Assembly: GCA_029339195.1 (NCBI GenBank)
Contig: JAPTJF010000467.1
Location: 1 to 47,627 of the forward strand
Length of the DNA stretch: 47,627 bases
Origin: Micractinium sp. NFX-FRZ
Lineage: Eukaryota; Chlorophyta; Trebouxiophyceae; Chlorellales; Chlorellaceae
Direction of reading: 5' to 3'
The notes below the pieces were generated by a model that did not search any database, was not told where the DNA came from, and worked only from the letters and a program-made list of their open reading frames with translations. The translations under genes were made by a program, and so were the position numbers. Position 1 is the first letter of the stretch. Each line of letters begins with the position of its first letter. This document shows positions 32,501-42,520 of the stretch, one piece after another.

Positions 32501-35183
32501 TGCTGGTGACACGGGTGAGGTCAGGGCACCCTGGCTGCCGCCCTGTGGGGCTGAGCCTGTTAGGGGTTGGGGGTGTGGCGAGGTGAGGCCATGTGTGCCG
32601 CTTGGCGCCATGGGGAGGGCAAGCCTGGAGCTGCTCTATATCACGCACTGTGCTTTCATGCCCGCTCTCCTGCACCCCTTCTGCCCCCATGGCCCCGCAG
32701 GTGGGCGACATTGACACGGAGATGCTGCTGTGGTACCGACCCGAGGAGGGCCCCAACCTGCCCCGCCCCGCCTACGCCGTGGACCTCGCCACGGGGGGCA
32801 GCGACCTGGGGGGCAGCGTGGCGGCCGCCCTCGCCGCCTCCTCCCTCGTGTTCAAGGCGCAGAACGACAGCGAGTACGCGGGGCGCCTGCTGGACAAGGC
32901 AAAGGAGGTGAGGCGCATGCGGTGGTTAAGTAGTGAACATCTGAGGCAGCCGGTGAGGTGCCGTTGGTTATTTAGTGAACATCTGAGGAAGCCGGTGAGG
33001 TGCCAACAGCCTGAGGGGGGGGGCGGGGTCGCTGGTGTGCGTTGCGTGGGTGCAGGCTCTGGGCTGGCAGGCAGCTGAGGCCTGCCGGGCGCTGGTTCTC
33101 GCCTGTCCCCACTCGGCCAAACCTTGCCTGCTTGCTCACCCACGTGCCCCCACATACTCGCTCACTCCCTCCCCAGGTCTACGACTTCTCCAAGGCCACC
33201 AAGGGCCCCTTCTCCGATGGCGACTTTAACCTCACACTCATCTACAACACATCCACATACTACGATGACCTGGCATGGGCCGCCGGCTGGCTGTACAAGG
33301 CAACCAAGCAGGTGACGGGGCTGCCATGCTGTGTGCCGTGCTGTGCTGGGGTGCCACCGGCGGGGAGGCCCAGGGGGGGCGCTCGCTTGCGTTGCGCGAT
33401 CCTCCTGCTGCGCCTGCTGCTGGTCACCTGCCACCTCAGCCATGCGCCTTCCTTGCCACATGGCTCGAGTCTCCCTGCCCTGCCCCGCTGTTGAGCGTTC
33501 CTTCCCCTCCCTCCCCTCCCCACTAACTCCCCCGGCAGGACTCGTACTTGTCCGAGGTGTATGAGTTTTACATGAAGCACCTGGAGGATGAGGCGCCCAT
33601 CTCGGACTTCAAGTGAGGCCCATAGGGGGTTTACTTGACTGGGGTGGCGGGGCAGGGGGGTGGGTCGGTATGGAGGCCATGCGGGCGGTGAGGGCAGGGC
33701 TTGCCTACCCTGCGCCAGCGTTTCCCCCTGCAGTCTTACACAACAAACAGGCAGGTAAAAATGCCGTGCGAGTGGGATGCCGTGTGCTGTTTTCTGCGCC
33801 GAGCTGCTTCCCCCTGCCCACTCCCCGCCTGGGCGCAGGTACGCCTACGACTGGGACAACGTCTTCTGGCCCCTCAACCTGCTGCTGGCCCAGGAGACGG
33901 ACCGCCCCACGTTCAAGGACCAGGCCGCCCTCATGCTCAGAAACTGGATCTGCGCCAACAATGCAGCCAACTACACGCAGCGCGGCCGAGCCTACAACCC
34001 GCTCTCCGGTGGGTGGGCAGCGCGGCATGCCTGATGTGGCGGCGGGGTGCAGGGTGGGGGAGGTGCAGTGGCCGGGGGTGCAGACTTATTGAGGATGAGT
34101 GGGCGCCACATCGCTAGTGCCTGTTAGCTGGGGCTGCCATATGCTCGCTGTCGGCAGCACGGGGGGCGAACGGGCCACGCAATGTGTACCACCCTTCCCT
34201 CTCTTCCGACCCGGCCCTGCTGCTCGCACCCCCTTCTGGAGTGTGCAGGCTCCCTGGGCAGCACCGCCAACGTGGCGGCCCTCTCCCTGATGTACGCCGA
34301 CATGGTGGCGCCAGCTCAGCCCTCGCTGGCGCGCGAGTACCGCTGCTGGGGGCTGTCCCAAGTGCGGTACATGCTGGGGGACGCGGGGCGCAGCATGCTG
34401 GTGGGGTATGGCAAGAACCCGCCCAAGCGCACGCAGGACCGCGCAGCCGCCTGCCCAGACCCTCCAGAGGTACGCAGGCAGGCAGGCAGGCGCTGTTGTT
34501 GGGAGGGTGGGGCCCTGGGTGAGAGGTAGTGGGTTGGGTGGGCAGACCAGGCCGGTGGGTGGCTGCAGGCCGGTGCCAGGGAGGCAAGAAGGCAGGCCGC
34601 CTGGCGGCGGCGCAATCGCCCCATATGGAATCTTGCCTGCCTTCTTACCACCGCCCTTGGTCTCCCCCCGCAGGTGTGCAACCGCATCACGGGCCTGCTC
34701 AACCCAGAGCCCGATACGCACACGCTGCGCGGCGCCCTGGTCTTTGGCAGCGGGCGCAGCGACGCGTTTGAGGACAACCGGCGGGCGGACAGCAACTGGG
34801 TGGGGGTGGAGAACAACGCGGGGCTGGCGGCGGCTCTGGCGGGCGTGGCAGAGGTGAGAGGGGGCAGGCAGCATGATTTAGACACGAGGGGCGGGGAGCC
34901 TGTGCGTAGTGGGCAGGGATGACAAAGGAGGAGGTGCACACGTGTGGCGGCACGCATCATGCGCGCCTTGGCAAAGCTCTCTGCAGATCCGCTGGGACAA
35001 GGCCCGCCGCATCCCTGCTCAACCCCTTGTGTGCCTGACACTGGTCCCTTACCCTGCCTCTCCTGTGGCTTTCCCCCCACCTTCCCCTGCCTGCAGCTGG
35101 ATGAGGGCCTGTGGGAGGTGTGCCTCCAGGACTATGGCATCTACCGCACCTCCGCCATCTGCGGCACGTACCTCTCCGTCTAG
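23562..35183 (+). CDS. Cellulose-synthase-type GT2 fused to a degenerate GH9 endoglucanase domain
   Basis: Thirty exons join without a phase break to 1507 aa, including 23562-24033, 24247-24476, 24825-25059, 25347-25481, 25758-25896, 26258-26378, 26628-26754, 26962-27043, 27228-27357, 27594-27674, 29470-29640, 30623-30754, 31023-31193, 31501-31819, 32043-32188, 33839-34008, 34674-34853 and 35097-35183. Residues 1-360 are low complexity with two HVRRLT repeats. Two membrane helices (~373-391, 403-428) precede a cytosolic GT2 domain with DDG 491-493, DAD 554-556, TED 643-645 and QRSRW 681-685, the processive beta-glucan synthase set. About five or six helices follow, the last at ~893-914. GH9 starts at once (residue ~923, SHTMFFFNSQREG; PVPWRGD), is interrupted by a DPF-rich insert (980-1060), and resumes with AFTTTLLVWGLMAFG, GSDLGGSVAAALAASSLVF, YYDDLAWAAGWLYKATK and VRYMLGDAGRSMLVGYGKNP. 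The GH9 catalytic positions look lost. It likely makes cell-wall beta-glucan at the plasma membrane or Golgi. Confidence 0.9.
24623..24707. repeat. Two-copy 31-nt tandem repeat in a synthase-GH9 intron
   Basis: 24623-24653 and 24677-24707 are identical over 31 nt, with a period of 54 nt, in the intron 24477-24824. The second copy ends in CCCAG, an acceptor-like sequence. Confidence 0.9.
25537..25600 (+). repeat. Intronic decayed copy of the end of synthase exon 4
   Basis: The stretch from 25540 resembles 25415-25460 in the exon 25347-25481. Both share TGGAGGAGCAGCC, then GCCTGCA and TGCC in the same order. The copy lies in the intron that follows. Confidence 0.65.
26480..26513. repeat. CA-rich microsatellite
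   Basis: An imperfect CA run (ACACACAC with one GA interruption) in the intron 26379-26627. Confidence 0.9.
30831..30876 (+). repeat. Intronic copy of the exon end at the GT2/GH9 junction
   Basis: CGACTACAAGCAGG is shared exactly with the end of the exon 30623-30754, and GGTGAGAGT-like sequence follows in both. The copy lies 80 nt into the intron that separates the synthase half from the GH9 half. Confidence 0.65.
32895..33005 (+). repeat. Tandem repeat that includes the true splice donor of synthase exon 24
   Basis: A unit of about 42 nt is repeated: GTGAGGTGCC, then GGTTA, then TAGTGAACATCTGAGG, with a following near copy. The authentic donor at 32908 starts the first, more diverged unit. 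Three GTGAGG donors therefore lie in register at 32908, about 32953 and about 32995. Confidence 0.75.
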
Positions 35184-35900
35184 TGCGCCCGCTCACTTGC
35201 GCTGCCTGGCGACCCCAGGCAGCCGGCAAAAACCCAAGCCCTGGGGCTCTGGCGCCCTCTGGCGCCCCAATCTTACCTTGTGTGTTTTGCGTTACGCAGC
35301 AGCAGCTGTGCGCCAACGACGGCCGCAGCCACCACGGCGCCGCTGCTGCTGCATTTCAGGCATCATACTCGCACGATCCCAAATTTCTCTCTTACTAGAT
35401 CACGCAGCAGCGGTGCACAGTGCCGTGATGCACGGTTGCCGGCACAGCGGCCCCTCCCATGTTGGCCTGCGCGCCATGCCCCTGTCACCCTGCCCCGCCG
35501 GCCTGCTGCCTTCGCACAGCCAGAGCCTGGCGCATTTTGTGTTGCCCCTCTCTCTCTATCCCAAGATTTCCTTGATCCACTACATGCGCTAGATGCAGTG
35601 CACAGCCACATTGCAACGCTCTGCCCTGTTTGATTTGCTGATCACCTTGCCCTCTGCGCCCCTTTTGGCGCTGCTGCTGCCGCTGCTGCCGCATCACTCC
35701 CTGTCCTCAGAGCCCCACTGCGAGCGTTGCCCCCTTTATTCCTGCCTGCCAGGCCGCCGGGGGCCTGTCCCTGCCCTCCCTGGCCGGTCACACTCAACAC
35801 ACTCTCCACTGAACACAACACTTCCATCTGTCCTTTCAAACCCAACGCACGCCCCGCCAAGCGCCAGCCTCCAGAGCTCCGCTGGCTCCTCGTTTCCCCC

Positions 35901-35905
35901 TGTAA
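35901..35905 (+). terminator. TGTAA polyadenylation signal, probably of the synthase-GH9 gene
   Basis: TGTAA on the plus strand about 720 nt after the stop. That is a long 3' UTR but within the range seen in green algae. No earlier plus-strand TGTAA was noticed after the stop. Confidence 0.4.
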
Positions 35906-35945
35906 AGGGCCCGCTGCTCCCACCCAGAAGGCAGGCTGCTGCCTC

Positions 35946-35950
35946 TTACA
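35946..35950 (-). terminator. TGTAA polyadenylation signal, probably of the USP-like gene
   Basis: Minus-strand TGTAA about 375 nt after the USP-like stop codon. It lies only 40 bp from the plus-strand signal of the convergent gene. Confidence 0.45.
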
Positions 35951-36323
35951 AGGATGGTGGGGTCCAAAAAGTTGGACGGAAGATAGAAATAGCACACATT
36001 GTACAGGAGGAGGGGGAGAGGCAGGCAGCCGAACGGCTAGGAGGGACTGCTGCTCTTAAGCGGCACACTGCCCTGCAGTCCAGGCGGCGTGCCCCGTCAG
36101 CGGCAGCCCCAAAGATTAGCGCCAAGGCAGGCAGCCAAGCCAGTATTATTATTCACTTGCTCACGTGCCCATGCTGCCCCGCTGGGAGGGGACCCTGGGG
36201 CACCCCGGCAGGCGTGCCGCACCGCTGGGTAAGGTGGGCTGGCTGCGCTGGCTGAGCCCTTGCCGCCACCGCCTCCAGGGCGACGGCAAGAGCTCCGGCA
36301 GCACCGGCAGCAGCGTCCAGCCC

Positions 36324-38477
36324 TCAGGGCAGCAAGAGGATGGGGCATCCCACAAACTCAGCCAGCAGGTTTGCGTCCACGTGCTTCTCGTGCACCGCTG
36401 CAAGCAGGGGGCGGGGCGGGGCGGGGCGGGGCGGGCGGGCAGGGTGGTGAGGGACGTTGCAGGTGGGGCATGGTGGGGGAAGGAGGGAGAGGTGCCTGTT
36501 GGTGGAAGCCAGTGGGCAGAGCTCCCATCAACCGACTTGACGGCCACCTCAGACCCCGCCACCCCTCCCCACCCCATCCGCTTTCACTTTTGCAGTGGTC
36601 GCCACCGCCGTGGCCAGCCAAGCGTCGCTCACCAACCCCACACCTGCAAACAAACACTCCAGCCTACCTATCCTCTGCATCACATGTGTGCATGTTATGT
36701 CACCATCTGTGGCCATGACGAGATACGCGAAATGTGTTCTGCCACCTCGCCCACAGCCCTGGCCCCACTCCACAGCAATCAGCATACACACACACGCGCT
36801 CCAACACAATCAACGCAAAAACGCCACACAATCCCCAGCATGCAACAACACATGTACACACACACACACACACAGAGCCGCCTCACCCGCTGTGGCCACC
36901 ACCACAAAACAGTACACACACCCACACACTAAGGGCTCACCCGCGGTGGCCACCACCCTCAATGTTTCCTGCCGCCTTGCCCCCTGTCCGGCCCCGATCC
37001 CCAGCGTGCAACAACACATGTTTACACATTCGCATCAAGTCCTCACCCGCGGTGGCCACCCCCACAAAACACTACAAGCACAAGCTAAATCCTCACCCGC
37101 CGTGGCCACCACCACCAGGTCAGCCTCAATGTTGTCCGCCACCTCGCCCACCGCCACGCTCCCCTTGCCCACGCTCTCCGCCTCCACCTCCTCCTCAACA
37201 AACGAAGCCTCCAGGCCCCGGCTCAGCAGCGCCCTGCAGGCAGCAAAGAGAGGGGGGCCGGGATGCAGGGCAGCGGCGTGAAGGGTGGGTGAGCCGGGAG
37301 ACACTGGGGCAGGTGGGTGGGTGTGCGGCTGGATGGCGGTCGGGGACGGCAAGTTCCTCCCAACCACAATGTGGCGGAAGGGCAGAGCAGGGAGGCGTCG
37401 CAGTGGCAGCTTTGTAGCGCTTCTGATAGCAGCAGCAGCGCCACATGTGCCCCTGCTGCTTGGCGGTCCCAGCAGATTACTCGCCCACCCCTGCCTCCCC
37501 TGTGCTCATCAGCCCCTGGGCCCGCCCCCTGCCGCATGCACTCACCCCTGCACCAGCTCCAGCCGCTGCTGGCTGACCTTCTGCCCCTGCTCATCAACAA
37601 ACATCACGGTGCTGCGGGGTGGGGGGCCAGGGCAGGGGCACGGATGCACAGGTGAGGGCGGAGACGCACTTACGGCAAACGAGGGCAGGGGCACAGACGA
37701 GGGCAGGGGCGCAGGCCAGACAGGTGGGGCATGGGCACAGATGGAGCAAACGAGGGCAAGGGCACAGATGAGATTGGGCCACGGATGGACAGCTGAAGGC
37801 AGGCACCGGGCTGGACAGGGGCAAGATAGGGGCGGTAAGGCAGGTGAATGAGGAACAAACGTGCGCCTCTGCAGCAAGAGGAGTGCCGGATCATGCACAG
37901 TCTCGTAACGCCGGCACCCGACAAGGCCTGCTCTCCTCCTGCCCCCTACCCTCACATCTTGCTAGAGTGCTGCGTCGCCAGCGTTGCCGCCGTCTGCACC
38001 GCGCTGCGTGATGCCGACGAGAGCAGCGGGTTGCTGTCCAGAATGGCTAGCAGGATGTGTTCATACTTGACGGGCCCTGCCTGCAGCAGGGGGAAGCAGG
38101 TACTATTTGACCCAGCTTGGCTTCAGTGAAAGGAGGCTCAGGCTGCTGCCGACTAGAGCCTTCCAGCACACGCAGCCGGCAACGGAAGCTGGGCAGCGGC
38201 AGCGGCAGCACGGCCTGGCTGGCAGCCCCGCGCACCGCTGCTGCGTTAGAACCGTTGGAGTCCGGACTTGCAGAGGCCACCGCAAGCCGCCGCAGGGTGG
38301 GCGCTGCAGCGTGTTGCGCGGGCAGGGGGAGTGGCAGTGAGGGGGACGCGATCGGGAGACGAAACAGCGGCAGAGCAGCCCAGGTCTATGCACACAGCAC
38401 TCACTTGGCTTCCTGCAGCGAGCAGCAGGCACCCGGAAGACTGGCGCCGCGGGACAGGCAAAGGTCGCAGTCTGCAT
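36324..38477 (-). CDS. Plastid universal-stress-protein-like (USP/adenine nucleotide alpha-hydrolase-like) protein
   Basis: Six exons join in phase to 224 aa: 38477-38405, 38303-38104, 38080-37956, 37611-37546, 37233-37097 and 36397-36324. The N-terminus (MQTATFACPAAPVF, Arg/Ala-rich, no acidic residues) looks like a plastid transit peptide. The mature part has the alternating beta/alpha pattern of the USP fold: KYEHILLAILDSNPLLSSAS, SKITVMFVDEQGQ, EADLVVVATAAVHEKHVDAN, and the closing strand CPILLLP. It resembles a plant plastid family ending in KHVDANLLAEF. The canonical ATP-binding G-2X-G-9X-G(S/T) motif is not evident, so nucleotide binding is doubtful and the role is unknown. The fifth intron (36398-37096) is unusually long and repeat-filled. 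Confidence 0.85.
36700..37075 (-). repeat. Array of exon-end/donor copies in the last USP intron
   Basis: The true exon end and donor lie at 37091-37116. Copies of the same CTCACCCGC(T/G)GTGGCCACC sequence occur near 36885-36905, 36937-36955 and 37042-37062. Two of these are each preceded by a second shared block (GCAACAACACATGT plus CA-rich sequence, near 36841 and 37006). A further partial copy of the exon interior (GCCACCTCGCCCAC) lies near 36741. Each copy keeps a GTGAG donor on the minus strand. Confidence 0.85.
37620..37775. repeat. GGGCAGGGGCA-type minisatellite
   Basis: Degenerate tandem units of about 18-20 nt around ACGAGGGCAGGGGCACAGA fill part of the USP-like intron 37612-37955. 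Confidence 0.75.
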
Positions 38478-39029
38478 ATCTCCGACACTCGGAAGTCACG
38501 GGAATAGTTTGACAGACTATGTGGCACTGGGCATAGAGCGATCGTAGCGGGGACGTTGCAGCCGGCAGATATGCAGCGCCGCGAGCGGCCCCACTTTCCA
38601 GAGCACGGCGGCGACTGCGGGTGGGTGTGCGGTAGTGGCGGGCGCATGGCCTTCACAGGTAATTCACAGAGCTGAAGTTATCGAAGAGAACATCAGGGAG
38701 AGAAGTTCTGTTGCCATCAATGACAGGGTTGACCGGCAGCGCCGACCGCAGGTGCGGGAGCGGCGGAGGCGACGGTACACTGGCCCGCCTTTGTTGCTGC
38801 GCTGAATGCTAGGAACATCTTCCTGTACATTGTATTTCTTGTGATGACTTAGAATCACAGTCGCAAAGGCCTGCCTGACCTTTATACCTGTGACTTTGCA
38901 GCAACTGCACCTGCCGGCACCGCCTGCACGCTGTCACGCTGGGCCATCCCCTCTCAATCCAACAGCGAGACTGTGCGCCAAGTTGCATTTCAGTGTGTGC
39001 ATCGCTCTCCGTCATCCCAGACGTGCATA
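38478..39029. promoter_or_regulatory. Divergent promoter region of the USP-like and beta-propeller genes
   Basis: 552 bp between two outward-facing start codons, both of proteins with plastid-type N-termini. It is less GC-rich around 38650-38870. No recognised TATA box, and no gene product in the short frames. Confidence 0.65.
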
Positions 39030-42000
39030 ATGAGCTCTGCGATGAGCTGCCGAGCGGCTTGCTCGCAGGCAGTGCTGCCTGCCTGCACGCCCAGGGCCCG
39101 CGCCTTCACGGGGCCACATCCCGGCATGTGCAACAAGCCATCCCGGCGCTCACTTCGCTGTCAGGTGAGCACTGGGCCGCATCTTTGCTCACATGGTGCA
39201 AGTTGCCGGCCCCCTTGCTCGTTTCCCTTTGATTGGTTCATGAGCGCACTTCTCCTGATCTCCCGGAATAGCAGGCCAGCAGCAGCAACGGCGCCAACCC
39301 CAGCCCCACCGCCGCCAGCCCCGCCGCCGCCGCCGCCGAGGCCCAGCCGGGGCTGCTGCTGCCGTCAGGCGGCGCGGGCGCGTGGGACGAGGCGGGCGTG
39401 GGGCACGCCGTGGTGCGCTACTACCTGGGCGATGATGAGCAGAGATGGTACATGTGGTACACTGGGCGCTCCCAGGGCTGCCAGGACATGGACGACGTGT
39501 TCCCCTCCTCCGGCAGCATTGGTGGGTGCTGCCTGGGGTGCCCCTGGTGGGGGAACAGGAGGGTGGCGTGACTATGTGTGGGGCGGCGTGGAGTTGGGGC
39601 GGGATAGCGAAGAAATGTGGGGGCGGCAGCTGTCAGGGTGGCAGAGAAGGGCGGGGTGGAGTGGGGTGGGTGCGCACGTCATGGCCAACACTTGGTGGGT
39701 GGGGCAGTGGTGGACTGGGCGCAGAGGGTGTGCTGGCTGTGTGAGTTATGGCTGCCTGGGGTGCCTCTGCCTAGCGTGCATGCCCCCACCGCCACGCACG
39801 CCCCACCACCCCCTGCACCACCAAACCAAACCGTCGTCACCGTATCTCTCCGCTGCCCCCCGCCTGCAGGCGTGGCGGTGTCCACGGACGGCGTGCACTG
39901 GCGGCGTGGGCCGGGGAAAGTTGAGGGGCAGCGCGGCGCGCAGCGTGCGCTGGATGTGGGCAAGGTGCTGGAGCCCAACGGCGACTGGTGGTGGTTTGAC
40001 ACCTGCCACATGGCGGTGGGGGACGTGCAGGTGAGCTCGCTGTGCAGCATGGTATGAACCTAGCCGGTCTTCCGTTGCAACCGGTGTTCACTGTTGCCGC
40101 CTCTGCTCCTGCTGCTGCGGCTGCTGCTGATGCTGACGCCAGCGGAACTGTAAAGCTGACCGCTGTATGCAAAGTACGCGGTATGCCCCTCACCGGCCGC
40201 CTCTCCCCGCCCTGCTCCCTTCCACCACCACAGATCCTGTCCAGCAACAGCGTCAGTTCAGGCGAGGGCGTCTACTGGATGTTCTACTCGGGCGGCAGCT
40301 TTGAGCCTGTGCAGCTGCCGGCAGGCCTCTCCCAGGTGAGGGGGCGGCCGCCACCTGCTAGTGGGGCACAGCTGTCGCACCCAAAAGCCACCTCCGGCCT
40401 CCCTGGGTGGAGACGGCGGCAGTCTGAAGGGCCTGTTTCTAGGGGCCCATACCCCCAGCCTCCCACCTTGCTGCTCCTATCCACCTTGCTTACTTGCAGT
40501 CTTCTTTCATTGGGGAGGACCTGCCAACTAGAAACCTGGTGTCCTACCCTGCTGCCCCTGCCCTACCCTGCTTGGTTGATTGCTTTCCTGCAGTCGTCCA
40601 TGGACGAGGCAGGCGGCGACCTGGAGGGCCTGCGCCTGCGCCCCGGCCTGGCCATGAGCCAGGACGGCCGCAACTGGGCGCGCATCGAGGCGGAGCACCA
40701 CACGGGGGCGCTGTTTGACGTGGGGCAGGCGGGGGAGTGGGACGAGCTGTTCATCGGAGGGCCGCAGGTGGGGGGGCAAGGGGAGGAGTGGGCTGTGGGT
40801 GGGTGGTTTGGGGGAAGGGCAGGCGGGGGAAGAGGGGCGAGCTGAGCAGCAGAGGGCCTGCAGGCCTAGGCTTGCGTAGGAGCACGTGCCTTGTGTGCGG
40901 GAGTGAGCGCTGGGGCGGGTGGAGAGCCAGCTGCAGGGTGGGGCGGGCCTGTGCGTTGCACGGGCAGGGGGTGCGAAAGCAAGCTGCTGGGCGGATGTCC
41001 CAGCCATATCCTGGATGGTCTACCTGCCTTGCCTTACGCCCCTGCGCTCTCTACGCCCGCTGCGCCCTTTTTTACCTCTGGCCCGCATGACGTGCGCATG
41101 GGCAGCACTCCCTTCCTCAACTAATCTCATCCCTCTTTCATACGTACAGGTGGTGGCTGCGGGCCCGCGTGACATGCGCATGTACTACCACTCGTTCGAC
41201 CGCACCGCCCAGCGCTTCCGCGTCGGGCTGGCCACCTCGCCCGACGGCTTCAAGTGGACCAAGCAGGGGCCCATTTTCGAGGTGGGCTTGGGCTCACAGA
41301 TTGGTTGGTTTGGGATGATGTGGTGGAGGGGTTGTGGTTGGGGAGTTGTGAGGGGCGAGCGCTGGGGTACGGCGCAGACGCACTGACGTTATGACTGGTG
41401 GGGGTGCAGCAAACGGGGCCTCATCAATACAAAGAAAGGGGCGCGAGATGGCAGGGCAGGGCACGCAGACGTGGTGCCTGTGGCCCGCTGCCCGGCGCTG
41501 CCCCGTGCTGCGGCGGTACTGCGGCCGCCCCTCCCCACCCCTGCCAGCGCCGTCTCTCCCCCTTGTCATGCAACTGCTATGCTGTGCGCTCACCCAGGGT
41601 GCCTCATCTCCACCCCACCTCACCCCCCGCGCAGGGTGGCTCTTCGCCCGACGACTTTGACGCCCGCGGCGCCGCCAGCCGGTGCGTTGTGCGAGACATC
41701 GACAGCAAGCAGTACTTCATGTTCTATGAAGCCGTGGCAGCGGATGGCGGGCGCAGCATTGGGCTGGCGGTGTCTGCAGATGGGCGCAAAGGCTGGCGGC
41801 GCTGCCCGGCGCCGGTGCTGACGGGGAGCGGGGTGGAGGGCACGTGGGACGCCGCTGATGTGGGCTGCCCCTGGGCTGTCAGCATGGCCGGGGGCAAGTG
41901 GCGGCTGTACTACTCTGGCCGGCCGCAGCGGGGGGAGGGGGCGTGGCGCGGCATCGGGCTGGCGCGCAGCGTTGAGGGCGTGCCGCAGCATGACGCCGCA

Positions 42001-42051
42001 CCCACGCGCTTTGACCGGCACCAGTGGGAGGTGGAGAGCAGCGCAGCTTGA
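39030..42051 (+). CDS. Five-bladed beta-propeller protein (GH43/GH32-like fold), plastid-targeted
   Basis: Seven exons join in phase to 455 aa: 39030-39164, 39275-39521, 39870-40030, 40234-40335, 40594-40767, 41150-41281 and 41635-42051. The first ~45 residues (MSSAMSCRAACSQAV, Ser/Ala/Arg-rich) fit a plastid transit peptide. The rest carries five repeats of a strand ending in an aromatic M/L-x-Y pattern: QRWYMWYTGRS, VYWMFYSGGSF, DMRMYYHSFDR, KQYFMFYEAVA and KWRLYYSGRP. Between them are phrases such as GVAVSTDGVHWRRG, GLAMSQDGRNWARIE and GLAVSADGRKGWRR. This is the blade pattern of the arabinanase/levansucrase/invertase superfamily, and plants have uncharacterised relatives. Whether it hydrolyses glycans is unknown, since I could not assign the three acidic catalytic residues with confidence. 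Confidence 0.85.
40492..40530 (+). repeat. Intronic copy of an exon start with acceptor
   Basis: Acceptor-like TTGCAG followed by TCTTCTTTCATTGGGGAGG resembles the true exon start at 40594 (CTGCAG then TCGTCCATGGACGAGG). It lies in the preceding intron. Confidence 0.5.
41079..41118 (+). repeat. Intronic copy of the start of beta-propeller exon 6
   Basis: GGCCCGCATGACGTGCGCATG matches GGCCCGCGTGACATGCGCATG at 41162-41182 except at two positions, and weaker similarity follows. The copy lies in the intron upstream of the exon 41150-41281. Confidence 0.8.
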
Positions 42052-42520
42052 GCGGGCGCGGCAGCCCGCCACTCCCCTTCCCCTTCCCAGTCCCCTGTGC
42101 TCCTTCTGCTGCCTCTGCCTGTGCGCTCTTCTTTCCCACCTGCCTCTCTTCTCCCCTGACGTGTAGCACTCCTTATCAGTGACCGCTGCCCCTCCACACT
42201 TGCTCTCGCTCCCACCACAAACGCTGCCTGTAGTACACTCTGCCGCTGACCCTCCTGCCGTGAGCGCCCTCTCCTGCCCAGACCCTGTACAACCAAGTCA
42301 ATGTGGGGAGTCACATGGCAATTGTGCAACCGACACAACTTGAATACGTCCAGAAATAGTGGGTGCATAGGCAGGCGGCGGCAGGAAGAGCAGATTGCAA
42401 TATGGCAGTGCGCACTGTGCAGATTTAGAAAAAAGAAAAATTTACAACTTGGATTTGGAAGATAGGACTGGGCAGCAGGAGAGCACCACGGGCTCAGAGC
42501 GGCTGCGCTGGCCGGGTCCA
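42052..42520. other. Convergent 3' region of the beta-propeller and Gln-rich genes
   Basis: 469 bp without a supported gene. A minus-strand TGTAA lies at 42442-42446, about 75 nt after the Gln-rich stop codon, inside an AT-rich patch (42415-42470). No plus-strand TGTAA was found for the beta-propeller gene. Confidence 0.6.
42442..42446 (-). terminator. TGTAA polyadenylation signal of the Gln-rich gene
   Basis: A minus-strand TGTAA in an AT-rich context 75 nt after the stop codon of the Gln-rich gene, which supports that gene's 3' end. Confidence 0.65.

Larger units (their letters stand above)
35184..36323. other. Convergent 3' region between the synthase-GH9 and USP-like genes
   Basis: 1.1 kb with no supported gene. 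It should hold the 3' UTRs of both convergent genes. Open frames here are low complexity. Confidence 0.5.

Noticed and set aside
36880..37120. CRISPR-like spacing of short repeats
   Set aside because: The repeats are copies of the USP exon end and donor with irregular spacing in a eukaryotic intron, so this is not a CRISPR array.
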